A stretch of 13,921 nucleotides of DNA from Pseudomonadota bacterium (GTDB taxonomy: Bacteria; SAR324; XYD2-FULL-50-16; JAHJRI01), in contig JAKSDL010000285.1 of the NCBI GenBank assembly GCA_022360105.1, positions 1 to 13,921 of the forward strand, given 5' to 3'. The first letter of the stretch is position 1, and each line of letters starts with the position of its first letter. The notes beneath the pieces are model-generated. The model was given only the letters and a program-made list of their open reading frames with translations. It had not been told where the DNA came from and did no database searches. The position numbers were made by a program, and so were the translations under genes. This document shows positions 1 to 7,318 of the stretch, piece after piece.

Positions 1-936
1 GGCAATGGATCTGGTGACACAATCCGCGGCCAACATCCCGAGTTTCGCCAAAGCAGCAGCAGGATCCGAAAGTGCTTGTTTACCGGTTGATATCACGAAA
101 ACACTGTCTCCATCAAACGGAGAATGTACAGGTCTGATGGCCCTGGCCAGGCCATCTTGTGCCATAATTGCAACCCTCCTCGCTTGCGATTTTGTTACAA
201 TAGCATCGGTTGCAACGGTAACAATTGTTGTGTTCTTGCCAACGGGCAATTCAAAGGTAAAATCCAGATTGCTGATTCCGGACGGCAAATTTGCTTGCCC
301 CCCTAACTCGTTGTTTTGTTCCCAAGGGGATGCCCACAGTATGTGACTATCCGGCACTGTCACTGACCCCATGGAATTCACAGCTGCAATCGCACCTATG
401 GTAATGTCATTATTTCCATCTTTAAAAACAAACGATGCACTTCCCAAACCTCCTTTAATTCCGCCAGATACAGCACCCATACCCGCACCGTAGTTCCCCA
501 GCTTAAAAGTGGTACTGCAGTTAGCTGCAGCTTTTTTTGCAAGATCCGCATAAGGAGACTTGTCACCCCACTCCTTGTCGCCTCCGTTTAACAGGTCAAA
601 TAGTATTGCGCTGGGAACGATAGGGATAATGGCATCGCCCAGCTGAAAACCGATCTTTTGACCGGCCAGGTAGGACATGACACCACCTGCTGCATCCAAT
701 CCATATGCGGAACCACCGCTAAGAACTACCGCATGGATAACCTCGACCAAACAATCGGAATTCAATGCATCGGTCTCCCGGGTTCCGGGCCCTCCTCCCC
801 TAACATCCACCGAGGCTATCGCGGGTTCCAGCGGTTTAATAACTGTAACGCCGCTCCTTAAATTGTGATCTTCGGAGTTTCCGACTGTAATTCCCGGCAC
901 ATCCGTTATCAGGTTTTTCTCTCCAGTTCTGATCAT
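1..936 (-). CDS. P1 family peptidase (DmpA/NylC-like N-terminal nucleophile hydrolase), 3' end cut by window edge
   Basis: The frame is open for 312 codons from ATG at 936 to the left edge, so the C-terminus is missing. Known family: P1/S58 peptidases (DmpA L-aminopeptidase/D-esterase, BapA beta-aminopeptidase, NylC) are self-cleaving hydrolases whose new N-terminal Ser or Thr is the nucleophile. Seen here: an N-terminal VPGITVGN segment (residues 13-20), RGGGPGTRETD at 46-56, SGGSAYGLDAAGGV at 73-86, GAVSGGIKGGLGSA near 154-167, and KNTT at 234-237 followed by VATDA and later by DGLARAIRPVH at 261-271. Asn235-Thr236 fits the Asn-Thr self-cleavage site of NylC-type members, making Thr236 the expected nucleophile. 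There is no signal peptide, so it is probably cytoplasmic. It starts 21 nt after the M81 gene with only a weak ribosome site, suggesting it is the last or a late gene of the DUF2804-M81-P1 operon. The family call is firm; the substrate (beta- or D-aminoacyl peptide, or other amide) is open. Confidence 0.9.
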   Translation of the reverse strand, partial: MIRTGEKNLITDVPGITVGNSEDHNLRSGVTVIKPLEPAIASVDVRGGGPGTRETDALNSDCLVEVIHAVVLSGGSAYGLDAAGGVMSYLAGQKIGFQLGDAIIPIVPSAILFDLLNGGDKEWGDKSPYADLAKKAAANCSTTFKLGNYGAGMGAVSGGIKGGLGSASFVFKDGNNDITIGAIAAVNSMGSVTVPDSHILWASPWEQNNELGGQANLPSGISNLDFTFELPVGKNTTIVTVATDAIVTKSQARRVAIMAQDGLARAIRPVHSPFDGDSVFVISTGKQALSDPAAALAKLGMLAADCVTRSIA

Positions 937-957
937 GGGTCTATTAGGTTAATCGTC

Positions 958-2445
958 TCAATTCTTGTTGAAATCTACGTTTTGATCCAAAGGGAAGATT
1001 GGCCGTCGTAATTTCTTGAAGTCCAATCGCTCAAATCGAGAGGTGGTAACACCCTCGCCATCGCAATGCAAGGTTTGCTTACCAATTGAAGCAAATCCCG
1101 CTCGATAGTGAATACGCGACTTTAACAAGAGGTATTTTTCGTGCTCAGGCAAAATGCCTACGGATGTAAATACTCCCACATCCCAGGGCTCATGATGAAG
1201 GGACACCACCACTATTTTGATTTTTCCCGTATCAAATACCGCTGTGGGTCCCATGTCCACCTGGACACCTGTGTACATCGGCCCATGAACAGTCCACTTC
1301 CCATCACTCAACACTCTGACTTTACCCCTTAATTTCAATGGTTTTGGAGTGAGATGCAAAGAAGGAATCGCAGTTTTCCCACCCAGATTGATTGTCATCT
1401 CCTTACCAACACCGACCTTTTGCATTTCAACTACAGCTTCAGGATCATAAACCGCTGCTACTGATGCACCATCAATCCCCTGATCCACCATTTCCTTGAT
1501 CACAACCATGACATCCTGAGTTCCACCAGAACCGCAATTGTCCTCATGGTCCAAAAGAATGACAGGGTAGTCATTCAATTGCTCGGCCTGTTTGATCTGT
1601 TCTTGGAGTGAACCGCATTGATAGACAAATTGGTCCTTTTGCTTCCAGGCCAGGTTTGCAATTTCGAAACTTGTTTGTTTCGCCAGTTCCGAATTTTGAT
1701 TTGTTACAACCAGGGCTGAAGCACCAGCATCAGGCATGTCAGCCAATGGGAATCCACCGAAAAATGTAGCGGCCAAAACATTGTCTTGTTTTTCTGCTTC
1801 CTTGCAGGCTTTAATCAATGATTTGGTTGGCTGGTCATCGGTTCCCTGTTTCAAGGTATGCGTCAACATGGGCAACTGTTGCCTCACCATCACAGGTTTT
1901 ATTTTCTCTTCGTATGCATCAAGAACCACCTGACCAATTTGTTTACCCACTTCGTACATGTCGACATGAGGGTACGTTTTATAGCCAATCAAGGCAGTGC
2001 AGTTGTCTACCATTTTCCGGGTTAAATTGCAGTGGAAGTCACAGGTAACAGCAATGGGGAGATTGGGGGAGATCGTTCGGATTTTTTCGAGCAGAGTTCC
2101 TTCGCCGTCATCGGTAGTTTCCGAAACCATTGCCCCATGCAGATCCAATAAAGCAAGATCACATCCCGAGTCTATTGAGTCGCAGATGGAATCCGTAAGA
2201 CGATTATAAGCTTCAGCATGAACAATCCCTGAAGGCATGGCTTCAGCTGCAACGGGAGTTATGATTTCCGCTCCGATGCTCTTTGCAAGATCAATGTAAG
2301 CCGCAATGGGCATGCCGGTATTTTGATACGCTTCCAAAACGTCTTGTCCAAAATGGATTCCCCAGTTTTCAAAACGTTTTAGGTTTGTGGGAATGGGTGA
2401 AAATGTATTGGTTTCATGTTTCATCATGGCAATGACAATTTTCAT
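958..2445 (-). CDS. M81 family metallopeptidase (MlrC-like)
   Basis: This 495-residue protein matches the M81/MlrC layout of an N-terminal metallopeptidase domain (about 1-290) and an MlrC C-terminal domain (about 300-480). Visible landmarks are HETNTF at 10-15, LLDLHGAMV at 99-107, CDFHCNLT at 135-142 with Asp136 and His138, TYPHVDMYE at 157-165 with His160 and Asp162, a DHEDNCGSGGTQD loop near 296-308, GVQVDMGPTAVF, and a late KSRIHYRAGF segment. The clustered His/Asp residues are the likely Zn ligands. The best-known member, MlrC, cleaves linearised microcystin and its tetrapeptide, which contain beta- and D-amino acids; most homologues have unknown substrates. No signal peptide is seen, so the protein is probably cytoplasmic. 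The ATG at 2445 is preceded by AAAAGGAG with a 6-nt spacer, which settles the start. It lies 33 nt after the DUF2804 gene and 21 nt before the P1 peptidase, so the three probably form one transcript. Confidence 0.92.
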   Translation of the reverse strand: MKIVIAMMKHETNTFSPIPTNLKRFENWGIHFGQDVLEAYQNTGMPIAAYIDLAKSIGAEIITPVAAEAMPSGIVHAEAYNRLTDSICDSIDSGCDLALLDLHGAMVSETTDDGEGTLLEKIRTISPNLPIAVTCDFHCNLTRKMVDNCTALIGYKTYPHVDMYEVGKQIGQVVLDAYEEKIKPVMVRQQLPMLTHTLKQGTDDQPTKSLIKACKEAEKQDNVLAATFFGGFPLADMPDAGASALVVTNQNSELAKQTSFEIANLAWKQKDQFVYQCGSLQEQIKQAEQLNDYPVILLDHEDNCGSGGTQDVMVVIKEMVDQGIDGASVAAVYDPEAVVEMQKVGVGKEMTINLGGKTAIPSLHLTPKPLKLRGKVRVLSDGKWTVHGPMYTGVQVDMGPTAVFDTGKIKIVVVSLHHEPWDVGVFTSVGILPEHEKYLLLKSRIHYRAGFASIGKQTLHCDGEGVTTSRFERLDFKKLRRPIFPLDQNVDFNKN

Positions 2446-2478
2446 CAGTAACTCCTTTTCAGCTTTTTTACCTTATCA

Positions 2479-3522
2479 TTACCACCAGTTTAAAACATCT
2501 TCTGCAAATCCAAGAAAATCTTCCACTTGTAATTCTGTTCCATCATCCAAAACAGCTTTGCCTGTAAAATGACCAAATACCTGATGCTGGACTGAACGAA
2601 TCAACTTAAAGTCGGTATTGGAATCCCTGTCCAATAATGGTGTAAATGTCATCTCGAATCGGCTGTCGTTACTGGTAAATGTCCAGGGTTGGAGATAATC
2701 ATTTTCATCGAATGTAAAGATCACTTCATCCAATTTATGTGCTTGTCCTTTATAGAACAGCATATTCTCTGAGGCCACTGATCTGTCGCTGAAACCATAT
2801 CCCAGATTCCAGCCAAAAGATTCTCCTTCCAACAATCCGGATGCCGAACTCCAATACCAGCGATTTTTATAGGTCCAATTCCCCCTACCCCAATCCAAAC
2901 CGCCAAAGCCGGTGTGGGGTGTAAAATCATATTTTTGATCACCAATAATTACCCTGCCTTCTGCCGGCATGCAGTTAATTTTGCGATTGTAATAAAATGC
3001 CTTGCGATTTTCTTCCCAGGAAGTGGCAATGACCATGCTGTCACATTCCGCGCCCTCGGATAGCAGGATTTTACCGTCCAACCCCTGCTTGCCCTTATTA
3101 TCTATAAAGCCGGGGGCTTCAAATGAAAGCAATCTTACCCCTTTGGAGACATCAAAATTTAGTTTGAGCTTTTTGTCTTGATAGGCTGATGTTCCTGCTT
3201 CAGATGTGGCAGGAAGCTTGGTTTTGCCCATGGGTAGGAGAGAAAGAGTATCCAGCTGGGTAAAAGTTTTCTTTTGGAAATCCAACCAGCAGATTGCTGA
3301 TAAACCAATATAACCAAGATCTGCAATGGTGAAGGTGATTCCGTAGCCCCTGTCTGGCGCCAGAATGTAATAATAATCCCATTCCTTGATACGATGCCAG
3401 GCTGCTTTTATGCGTTTGCGATTGTAACGCCAGTACGGTTTGGTTGCGTACCCCGGGTGTACGATATGTCCATTATTATCCAGCAAATCGCATGGTTCGG
3501 TTATCCTGTTCTGCTGTCCCAC
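2479..3522 (-). CDS. DUF2804 domain-containing protein
   Basis: The 347 residues have the full-length DUF2804 pattern: ITEPCDLLD near 7-15, PGYATKPYWRYNRKRIKAAW at 23-42, RIKEWDYYYI at 44-53, FTIADLGYIGLSA at 64-76, LDWGRGNWTYKNRWYWSS at 209-226, GWNLGYGFSDR at 237-247, and a C-terminal VFGHFTGKAVLDDG...DFLGFAEDVLNWW block. The family has no established biochemical function. The many Trp/Gly-rich strands around FGWNLGYGF suggest a beta-rich lipocalin/AttH-like fold, which is only an inference. There is no signal peptide or membrane segment. The start is GTG at 3522, supported by AAGGAG ending 5-6 nt upstream; no better ATG is near. It is the first gene of the tight DUF2804-M81-P1 run, after a 357-bp gap. 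Its place with two peptidases and next to a TRAP permease suggests a role in handling the same substrate, but this is not shown by the sequence. Confidence 0.88.
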   Translation of the reverse strand: MGQQNRITEPCDLLDNNGHIVHPGYATKPYWRYNRKRIKAAWHRIKEWDYYYILAPDRGYGITFTIADLGYIGLSAICWLDFQKKTFTQLDTLSLLPMGKTKLPATSEAGTSAYQDKKLKLNFDVSKGVRLLSFEAPGFIDNKGKQGLDGKILLSEGAECDSMVIATSWEENRKAFYYNRKINCMPAEGRVIIGDQKYDFTPHTGFGGLDWGRGNWTYKNRWYWSSASGLLEGESFGWNLGYGFSDRSVASENMLFYKGQAHKLDEVIFTFDENDYLQPWTFTSNDSRFEMTFTPLLDRDSNTDFKLIRSVQHQVFGHFTGKAVLDDGTELQVEDFLGFAEDVLNWW

Positions 3523-3879
3523 GCTATCTCCTTATTTTGTGAATAGACTCAATGGATCAGTGTATACTCATCTTTGACGCATAAAAAAGCAATAAAACCA
3601 GGACAATTCAAAATTGCGCCAAACCGCTTATTATAAACTCGGATAACGCGATATTAATTAACGCAATGATACTACTACACGATTGAGTATGCTAGCAAGT
3701 TGGAAGAGAGTCAAGGTGCAGTGGGAGCTTAGCCCAAAATCAATGTTGTGTTACCTGGTCTTAATTCAAGAACGTGAGAATAAAAAATCAAAAGCTTTTA
3801 AAATGAGAAATGGATCTTTTAGGTGGGTAACCTGGAGCTGCGGTTCGCCCCAGGTTGGAACAACTGAAGTTAAATTCGA
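3523..3879. other. Intergenic region between TRAP permease and DUF2804 gene
   Basis: This 357-bp stretch lies after the permease stop and before the DUF2804 GTG, and should hold the 3' end of the permease message and the promoter of the peptidase operon. The clearest element is the 7-bp inverted repeat at 3829-3856. The rest is AT-rich. A TATACA-like box is present on the minus strand about 45-50 nt upstream of the GTG, but no well-spaced -35 goes with it, so I do not call a promoter. A 66-codon plus-strand frame in this gap has no ribosome site and no recognisable protein features and is not annotated. Confidence 0.5.
3829..3856 (-). terminator. Weak hairpin after TRAP permease
   Basis: AACCTGG at 3829-3835 is the exact reverse complement of CCAGGTT at 3850-3856, with a 14-nt loop, about 24 nt past the permease stop on the minus strand. 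It is not followed directly by a T-tract; T-rich sequence only appears some 40 nt further on, next to AAAAGCTTTT. It may act as an mRNA 3'-end structure or a weak terminator. Confidence 0.3.
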
Positions 3880-5604
3880 TTAAGTTGCCAGTTTTTGACC
3901 TCTAAGCCGCCTTATCCAGATACCACTTAACAGGTAGGCGTATAACCAGGTTCCGACGATGACAATAACGAACACCTTGGCAATATCAGTTACATCGCCA
4001 TCAAGTGAGAATGCAGGAACATATCCAAAGAGAAATGGTCCCAGGTATAAAAATTTTGCAAATTTAAATGAGGTAAAAGCGGTTTTCCACATATTCGCCC
4101 CCGCAATAGTTGCACCGGCAAAAGCCGCGATACAGACAGGCGGAGTGATGTTTGAATCCTGGGATAACCAGTAGACGATCATATGAGCTGCGATTTCATT
4201 CACCCCAAGATGCAATAGCGCTGGGACAGCAACCACTGCAGTGATCAGGTAAGCTGCGGTAACCGGAACTCCCATACCCAGAATCAGGGAAGCAAGTGCG
4301 ATGAAAAGAATTGTCATCCATAAACGACCGGCAGCCAGTTCAATAACAATATCGGCAAAGGTCAGTATCAAACCGCTGAATGTCAAGACACCGATAATGA
4401 TTCCGATTACGCCGACCGTTGCACCGATTGTTAAACTATTCTCAGTTCCGGCCCTGGCTGCTTCCACAAATCGTTTGAAACCAATTCGGGTGTCTTTTCT
4501 CACCCAACTCACAACCAGACAAGTGAATAATCCAATGATAGCGGAATAGGCAGGGGAATATCCATAAAGCATCAGGATGGTAATCACAACCAGCGGCATG
4601 GTGTAGTACCATTGTTTTTTAAGTATTTCCTTTGCGCTTTGTTCGCTTTTTTCCCCTTTAACGTTGTGAATTTTAGCTTCAAAATGAACCATCAGAAAGA
4701 CACTGAAAACATACATCATGGCTGGGAAGATAGCGACCAACATAATCTGGGAATAGGGAACACCTGTTAATTCCGCCATGATAAATCCACCAGCTCCCAT
4801 AATTGGAGGCATGAACATCCCTGAAATTGAAGCTGCGGGTTCTATACCTCCGGCCACGTGTGGTCTAAAACCAGCTCGCTTCATCATGGGAATTGTGAAT
4901 GCCCCGGTAGACACCGTGTTTGCAATGGCACTACCAGAAATCGAACCAAACAAACCACTGGCGATTACGGCTACCTTACCCGGTCCGCCAATCCTATGAC
5001 CAACCGCTGCCAACGGGAAATCAATGAAAAAGCGCTGGGCTCCCGATTTTTCCAGAAAAGCTCCAAACAAAACAAATAAGATGACGTAGGTTGCCAAAAC
5101 ATTGGCCATGATTCCAAATACCCCGTCGCTTTTATAAAAGATGCTGGTGCACAACTCCATAAACGGTGCGCCGGCATGTGAGATAATCTCCGGCATATAA
5201 TCACCGTAGACACCAAAAAAGAGAAGAACGATACCCATAATTACAAAGACATTCCCCACGACCCGGCGAGCCAGCTCGATTCCTATCAACACTCCGATCA
5301 CAGCGATATATTGATCCAGTAGCGTTTCAGCGCCGGTCCGATAATTAATGGCTTCAAAATTCAATATCCAATAACCGATACTGACAATTGATGCCACCAG
5401 TAATATATAATCAAGTATTCTGAATATCAGGTATTTGGACTTGTAGGACATAAAAATGAGGACATAGGTAATGATCACATAAATACCGCGATGATACTGC
5501 GTCGAAGCCGGTTGCAGTACGGCAGAGTAGGAATAAAATAAAATCAGAAACACAGACAGTACATCAAAAACTACCTGCTCGACTCGATTTAATTGTTTGT
5601 ACAC
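3880..5604 (-). CDS. Fused TRAP transporter permease (DctQ-DctM fusion, TAXI-type)
   Basis: This 574-residue polytopic inner-membrane protein combines a short four-helix DctQ-like N-terminal part (hydrophobic segments about 12-30, 41-56, 60-82, 96-116) with a DctM-like part of about twelve segments. It matches the TRAP 4TM/12TM fusion family that works with TAXI binding proteins. Key stretches are GGPGKVAVIASGLFGSISGSA at 206-226, SGMFMPPIMGAGGFIMAE at 261-278, LGMGVPVTAAYL at 442-453 and SNITPPV at 484-490. It would import substrate delivered by a TAXI receptor, driven by a Na+ or H+ gradient (family knowledge). The start is GTG at 5604, with AAGG 9 nt upstream; it leaves only a dozen residues before the first helix. 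The protein seems shorter at the C-terminus than many fusions, which often exceed 600 residues, but no frameshift is visible. It lies 400 bp after TAXI protein 1, an unusually wide gap for receptor and permease. Confidence 0.93.
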   Translation of the reverse strand: MYKQLNRVEQVVFDVLSVFLILFYSYSAVLQPASTQYHRGIYVIITYVLIFMSYKSKYLIFRILDYILLVASIVSIGYWILNFEAINYRTGAETLLDQYIAVIGVLIGIELARRVVGNVFVIMGIVLLFFGVYGDYMPEIISHAGAPFMELCTSIFYKSDGVFGIMANVLATYVILFVLFGAFLEKSGAQRFFIDFPLAAVGHRIGGPGKVAVIASGLFGSISGSAIANTVSTGAFTIPMMKRAGFRPHVAGGIEPAASISGMFMPPIMGAGGFIMAELTGVPYSQIMLVAIFPAMMYVFSVFLMVHFEAKIHNVKGEKSEQSAKEILKKQWYYTMPLVVITILMLYGYSPAYSAIIGLFTCLVVSWVRKDTRIGFKRFVEAARAGTENSLTIGATVGVIGIIIGVLTFSGLILTFADIVIELAAGRLWMTILFIALASLILGMGVPVTAAYLITAVVAVPALLHLGVNEIAAHMIVYWLSQDSNITPPVCIAAFAGATIAGANMWKTAFTSFKFAKFLYLGPFLFGYVPAFSLDGDVTDIAKVFVIVIVGTWLYAYLLSGIWIRRLRGQKLAT

Positions 5605-6004
5605 GGCGAACTACCTTGAAAAAAATGCATTGAGGAATTGGAAACAAAACACTTTGCTGCTTGATTCATTCGCATAAAAACATCAGCAATTTGTTAAGAT
5701 CGATTGATGTTTTAGATGGGAATACTTGCAGAAAATAACTACCATTTCGAACGCTTCGTGAGGCATACTCAAGAAATGGGTATACTTCATGAGCCGCTCG
5801 AAAATCGATTGAAATAAATGAGCTAGGAAATCTTAAAATCGATAGTAACGTTAAACCGCGGGATGAAAATACTATCGATCCCGCGGGTGTTTTTACTCAA
5901 ACATAAGTATCGGCATTGTATCAACCCCTTTTCCTGATCCGTCTGACAGAACCAGGTTATTGGAAGTTGAACCTGCTTTCATATTATACTTTCACTCTTA
6001 CTAA
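5605..6004. other. Long intergenic region between TAXI receptor 1 and permease
   Basis: This 400-bp stretch separates a receptor gene from its presumed permease on the same strand. It holds a strong GC-rich inverted repeat overlapped by a second inverted repeat (5838-5886), and four copies of ATCGAT at 5699-5704, 5804-5809, 5838-5843 and 5874-5879. Two of these extend to a 9-bp direct repeat ATCGATTGA (5699-5707 and 5804-5812). Around 5734-5775 there are shorter inverted repeats (CCATTTC/GAAATGG). I see no coding frame with a ribosome site. Confidence 0.6.
5838..5886 (-). terminator. GC-rich hairpin with overlapping alternative pairing, downstream of TAXI receptor 1
   Basis: CCGCGGGAT (5856-5864) pairs perfectly with ATCCCGCGG (5878-5886) across a 13-nt loop. 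A second perfect 9-bp inverted repeat, ATCGATAGT (5838-5846) with ACTATCGAT (5871-5879), shares two bases with it, so the two stems compete or form a pseudoknot. On the minus strand the first stem lies about 120 nt past the receptor stop and is followed by only TTTAA. On the plus strand it is followed by GTGTTTTTA, a better T-tract, but no plus-strand gene leads into it. The likely role is partial termination or protection of the receptor mRNA 3' end, giving more receptor than permease. Confidence 0.55.
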
Positions 6005-6982
6005 TTAAAGCATGCCTTTTTCTTTCCAGAATCTTTCCGCTCCCGGATGAAAAGGAGTGATAATAAACTTGGAACCGGTTTCAAGGCTCATATTTTTAAA
6101 AGTCTTTTTCTGACCATGCATGTGCTTGATACCTTCGTCGGAGTAAACTTTTGAGAGCAAGTCATAAACAACATCAGCATCAACTTTCGAATTCGCTACC
6201 CAAAGAGCACTATCCTGAAATGAGGGAGAATCGGAATTCACACCCCTATACGTTCCGGCTGGTATTTCAAGTTGTCCAAAATAAGGATATTTTTTGAAGA
6301 AACCGGAATTCTTTGCGTCCGCGGCTAAGTCGAGCAAAGCAATGTCATTTGTCTGCGCAGCCATGATAACTGCTCCACTTGGGAAAGCTGTGAAGAGCCA
6401 GAAGGCATCCAATTGGTTGTTACCGAACGCCGCAGCCGCATCATTGTATCCCATGGCGTTTCTTTCAATTTTATCCCAAACTCCCATATGGGTGAAAAAG
6501 AGTTGACAGTTTGCAAACGCACCGGAACCTGCATTTCCAACACCAACTTTTTTACCAGCCAGATCTTTCACACTTTTGATACCCGAGTCTTTTTTTACTA
6601 CCAATTGAGCCGGGGCACCATACAGCCATGCTACAGCAAGCACATCCGTATACTTTCTAGTATCTTTTGCCAGTAAGCCATTTCTAGCCTGCCAAACTAT
6701 TCCGGAGTACGTTGTACTGAAATGCTGACGACCTGAATTTGTCTTTCTCAAATTTTCTGTAGCTCCACCTGAAGTCTGAGCTTTCACAGAATACATTTTA
6801 GATTCTTTCACAGACTTCATCACCTGGATTCCATTTGCTACAACCTGGAAGGTTCCACCAGCAGGGCCACCACCAAAGACAATTCTTTTTTTTCTGGCAA
6901 AAGCATCTGAAGTAACCATAACTACACAAATCGCAGCAATGATCAATCCGCTGAAAAGACGTGTTAAGTTTCTTTTGTTCAT
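6005..6982 (-). CDS. TAXI family TRAP transporter solute-binding protein (receptor 1)
   Basis: This is a 325-residue periplasmic binding protein. A Sec signal peptide covers about residues 1-29 (basic MNKR, hydrophobic core, cleavage after SDAFA). The mature start IVFGGGPAGGTFQVVANGI is the TAXI-family ligand-site region. Further family landmarks are GGATENLRK, APAQLVVKKDSGI, KVGVGNAGSGA, an Asp/Trp-rich LDAFWLFTAFPSGA stretch and a C-terminal FHPGAERFWKEKG. TAXI receptors bind small carboxylates such as glutamate or other organic acids; this ligand cannot be read from the sequence. The ATG at 6982 has AAGGAG with an 8-nt spacer, the strongest ribosome site in the cluster, and a TATAAT box about 26 nt upstream. 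It is the receptor nearest the permease and its most likely partner. Shared segments show it is a paralogue of the receptor at 7319-8305. Confidence 0.93.
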   Translation of the reverse strand: MNKRNLTRLFSGLIIAAICVVMVTSDAFARKKRIVFGGGPAGGTFQVVANGIQVMKSVKESKMYSVKAQTSGGATENLRKTNSGRQHFSTTYSGIVWQARNGLLAKDTRKYTDVLAVAWLYGAPAQLVVKKDSGIKSVKDLAGKKVGVGNAGSGAFANCQLFFTHMGVWDKIERNAMGYNDAAAAFGNNQLDAFWLFTAFPSGAVIMAAQTNDIALLDLAADAKNSGFFKKYPYFGQLEIPAGTYRGVNSDSPSFQDSALWVANSKVDADVVYDLLSKVYSDEGIKHMHGQKKTFKNMSLETGSKFIITPFHPGAERFWKEKGML

Positions 6983-7000
6983 GGGAATATCTCCTTATTT

Positions 7001-7036
7001 TAATTTCATTATAACCAAAAACAGTTTTGAAGCGTT
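7001..7036 (-). promoter_or_regulatory. Candidate promoter of TAXI receptor 1
   Basis: The minus strand reads TATAAT at 7013-7008, a perfect sigma70 -10 box. The -35 region at 17-bp spacing (about 7031-7036) reads AACGCT, which is poor and suggests dependence on an activator. Transcription would start near 7001, leaving a leader of about 20 nt that still contains the AAGGAG ribosome site. Confidence 0.45.
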
Positions 7037-7073
7037 TGAAGTAAGTGACAAGGTTACAATTAGGAAACATCAA

Positions 7074-7107
7074 TTGATTTCACTACAATTAATATATATG
7101 AAATCAA
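7074..7107. promoter_or_regulatory. 9-bp dyad upstream of TAXI receptor 1, candidate operator
   Basis: TTGATTTCA (7074-7082) and TGAAATCAA (7099-7107) are perfect reverse complements separated by 16 bp. With one mismatch the arms extend to CAxTTGATTTCA and TGAAATCAAxTG. The centre lies about 90 bp upstream of the inferred transcription start, a usual place for activator binding. The response regulator at 8651-9328 is the obvious local candidate to bind it, by inference only. Confidence 0.4.
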
Positions 7108-7172
7108 CTGTAATTACCTGAAATTTAAACACTTCCTCCTTAGCAAATCGGATTTGATACCTTAACAAAAAT

Positions 7173-7260
7173 TAAAACAGGCTTATTATTGCACGAGTTT
7201 CATTTGACTGAAAGAAGCGATTGCATTCTTCAATAAAACCACTGTTATCAGCCTGTTTTA
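7173..7260 (-). terminator. 11-bp inverted repeat with T-tract after TAXI receptor 2
   Basis: TAAAACAGGCT (7173-7183) and AGCCTGTTTTA (7250-7260) are perfect reverse complements 66 nt apart. Inside, TTATTG (7186-7191) pairs with CAATAA (7231-7236), and smaller arms can form within that loop, giving a branched structure. On the minus strand the closing arm runs into ATTTTTG, as expected of an intrinsic terminator 58 nt or more past the receptor 2 stop. The long interior is unusual for a simple terminator. Confidence 0.5.
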
Positions 7261-7318
7261 TAACCATCCAAATCCGGAAAAATGGTGTTGGTTCTTTGGT
7301 ATTTTTTGATAAAAGCGA

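Larger units (their letters stand above)
6983..7318. other. Intergenic region between the two TAXI receptor genes
   Basis: This 336-bp stretch holds, on the minus strand, the inverted repeat with a T-tract at 7173-7260 (end of receptor 2), a purine-rich GCTAAGGAGGAAG at about 7133-7145 that resembles a ribosome site but has no frame after it, the dyad at 7074-7107, and the TATAAT box of receptor 1. Receptor 1 is therefore probably transcribed from its own promoter as well as, or instead of, by read-through. Confidence 0.6.

Noticed and set aside
5..346. Plus-strand open frame of 113 codons
   Set aside because: It is antisense to the P1 peptidase, whose family motifs are clear through this whole stretch.
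3683..3883. Plus-strand 66-codon frame in the gap before the DUF2804 gene
   Set aside because: No ribosome site, no recognisable domain, and it runs into the end of the permease gene on the other strand.
5855..5895. Terminator for a plus-strand transcript
   Set aside because: The T-tract is better on the plus strand, but no plus-strand gene precedes it, so a role for the minus-strand receptor message is more likely.
7173..7260. Miniature transposable element with 11-bp terminal repeats
   Set aside because: No convincing flanking target duplication and no second copy in the window; kept only as an alternative to be tested.
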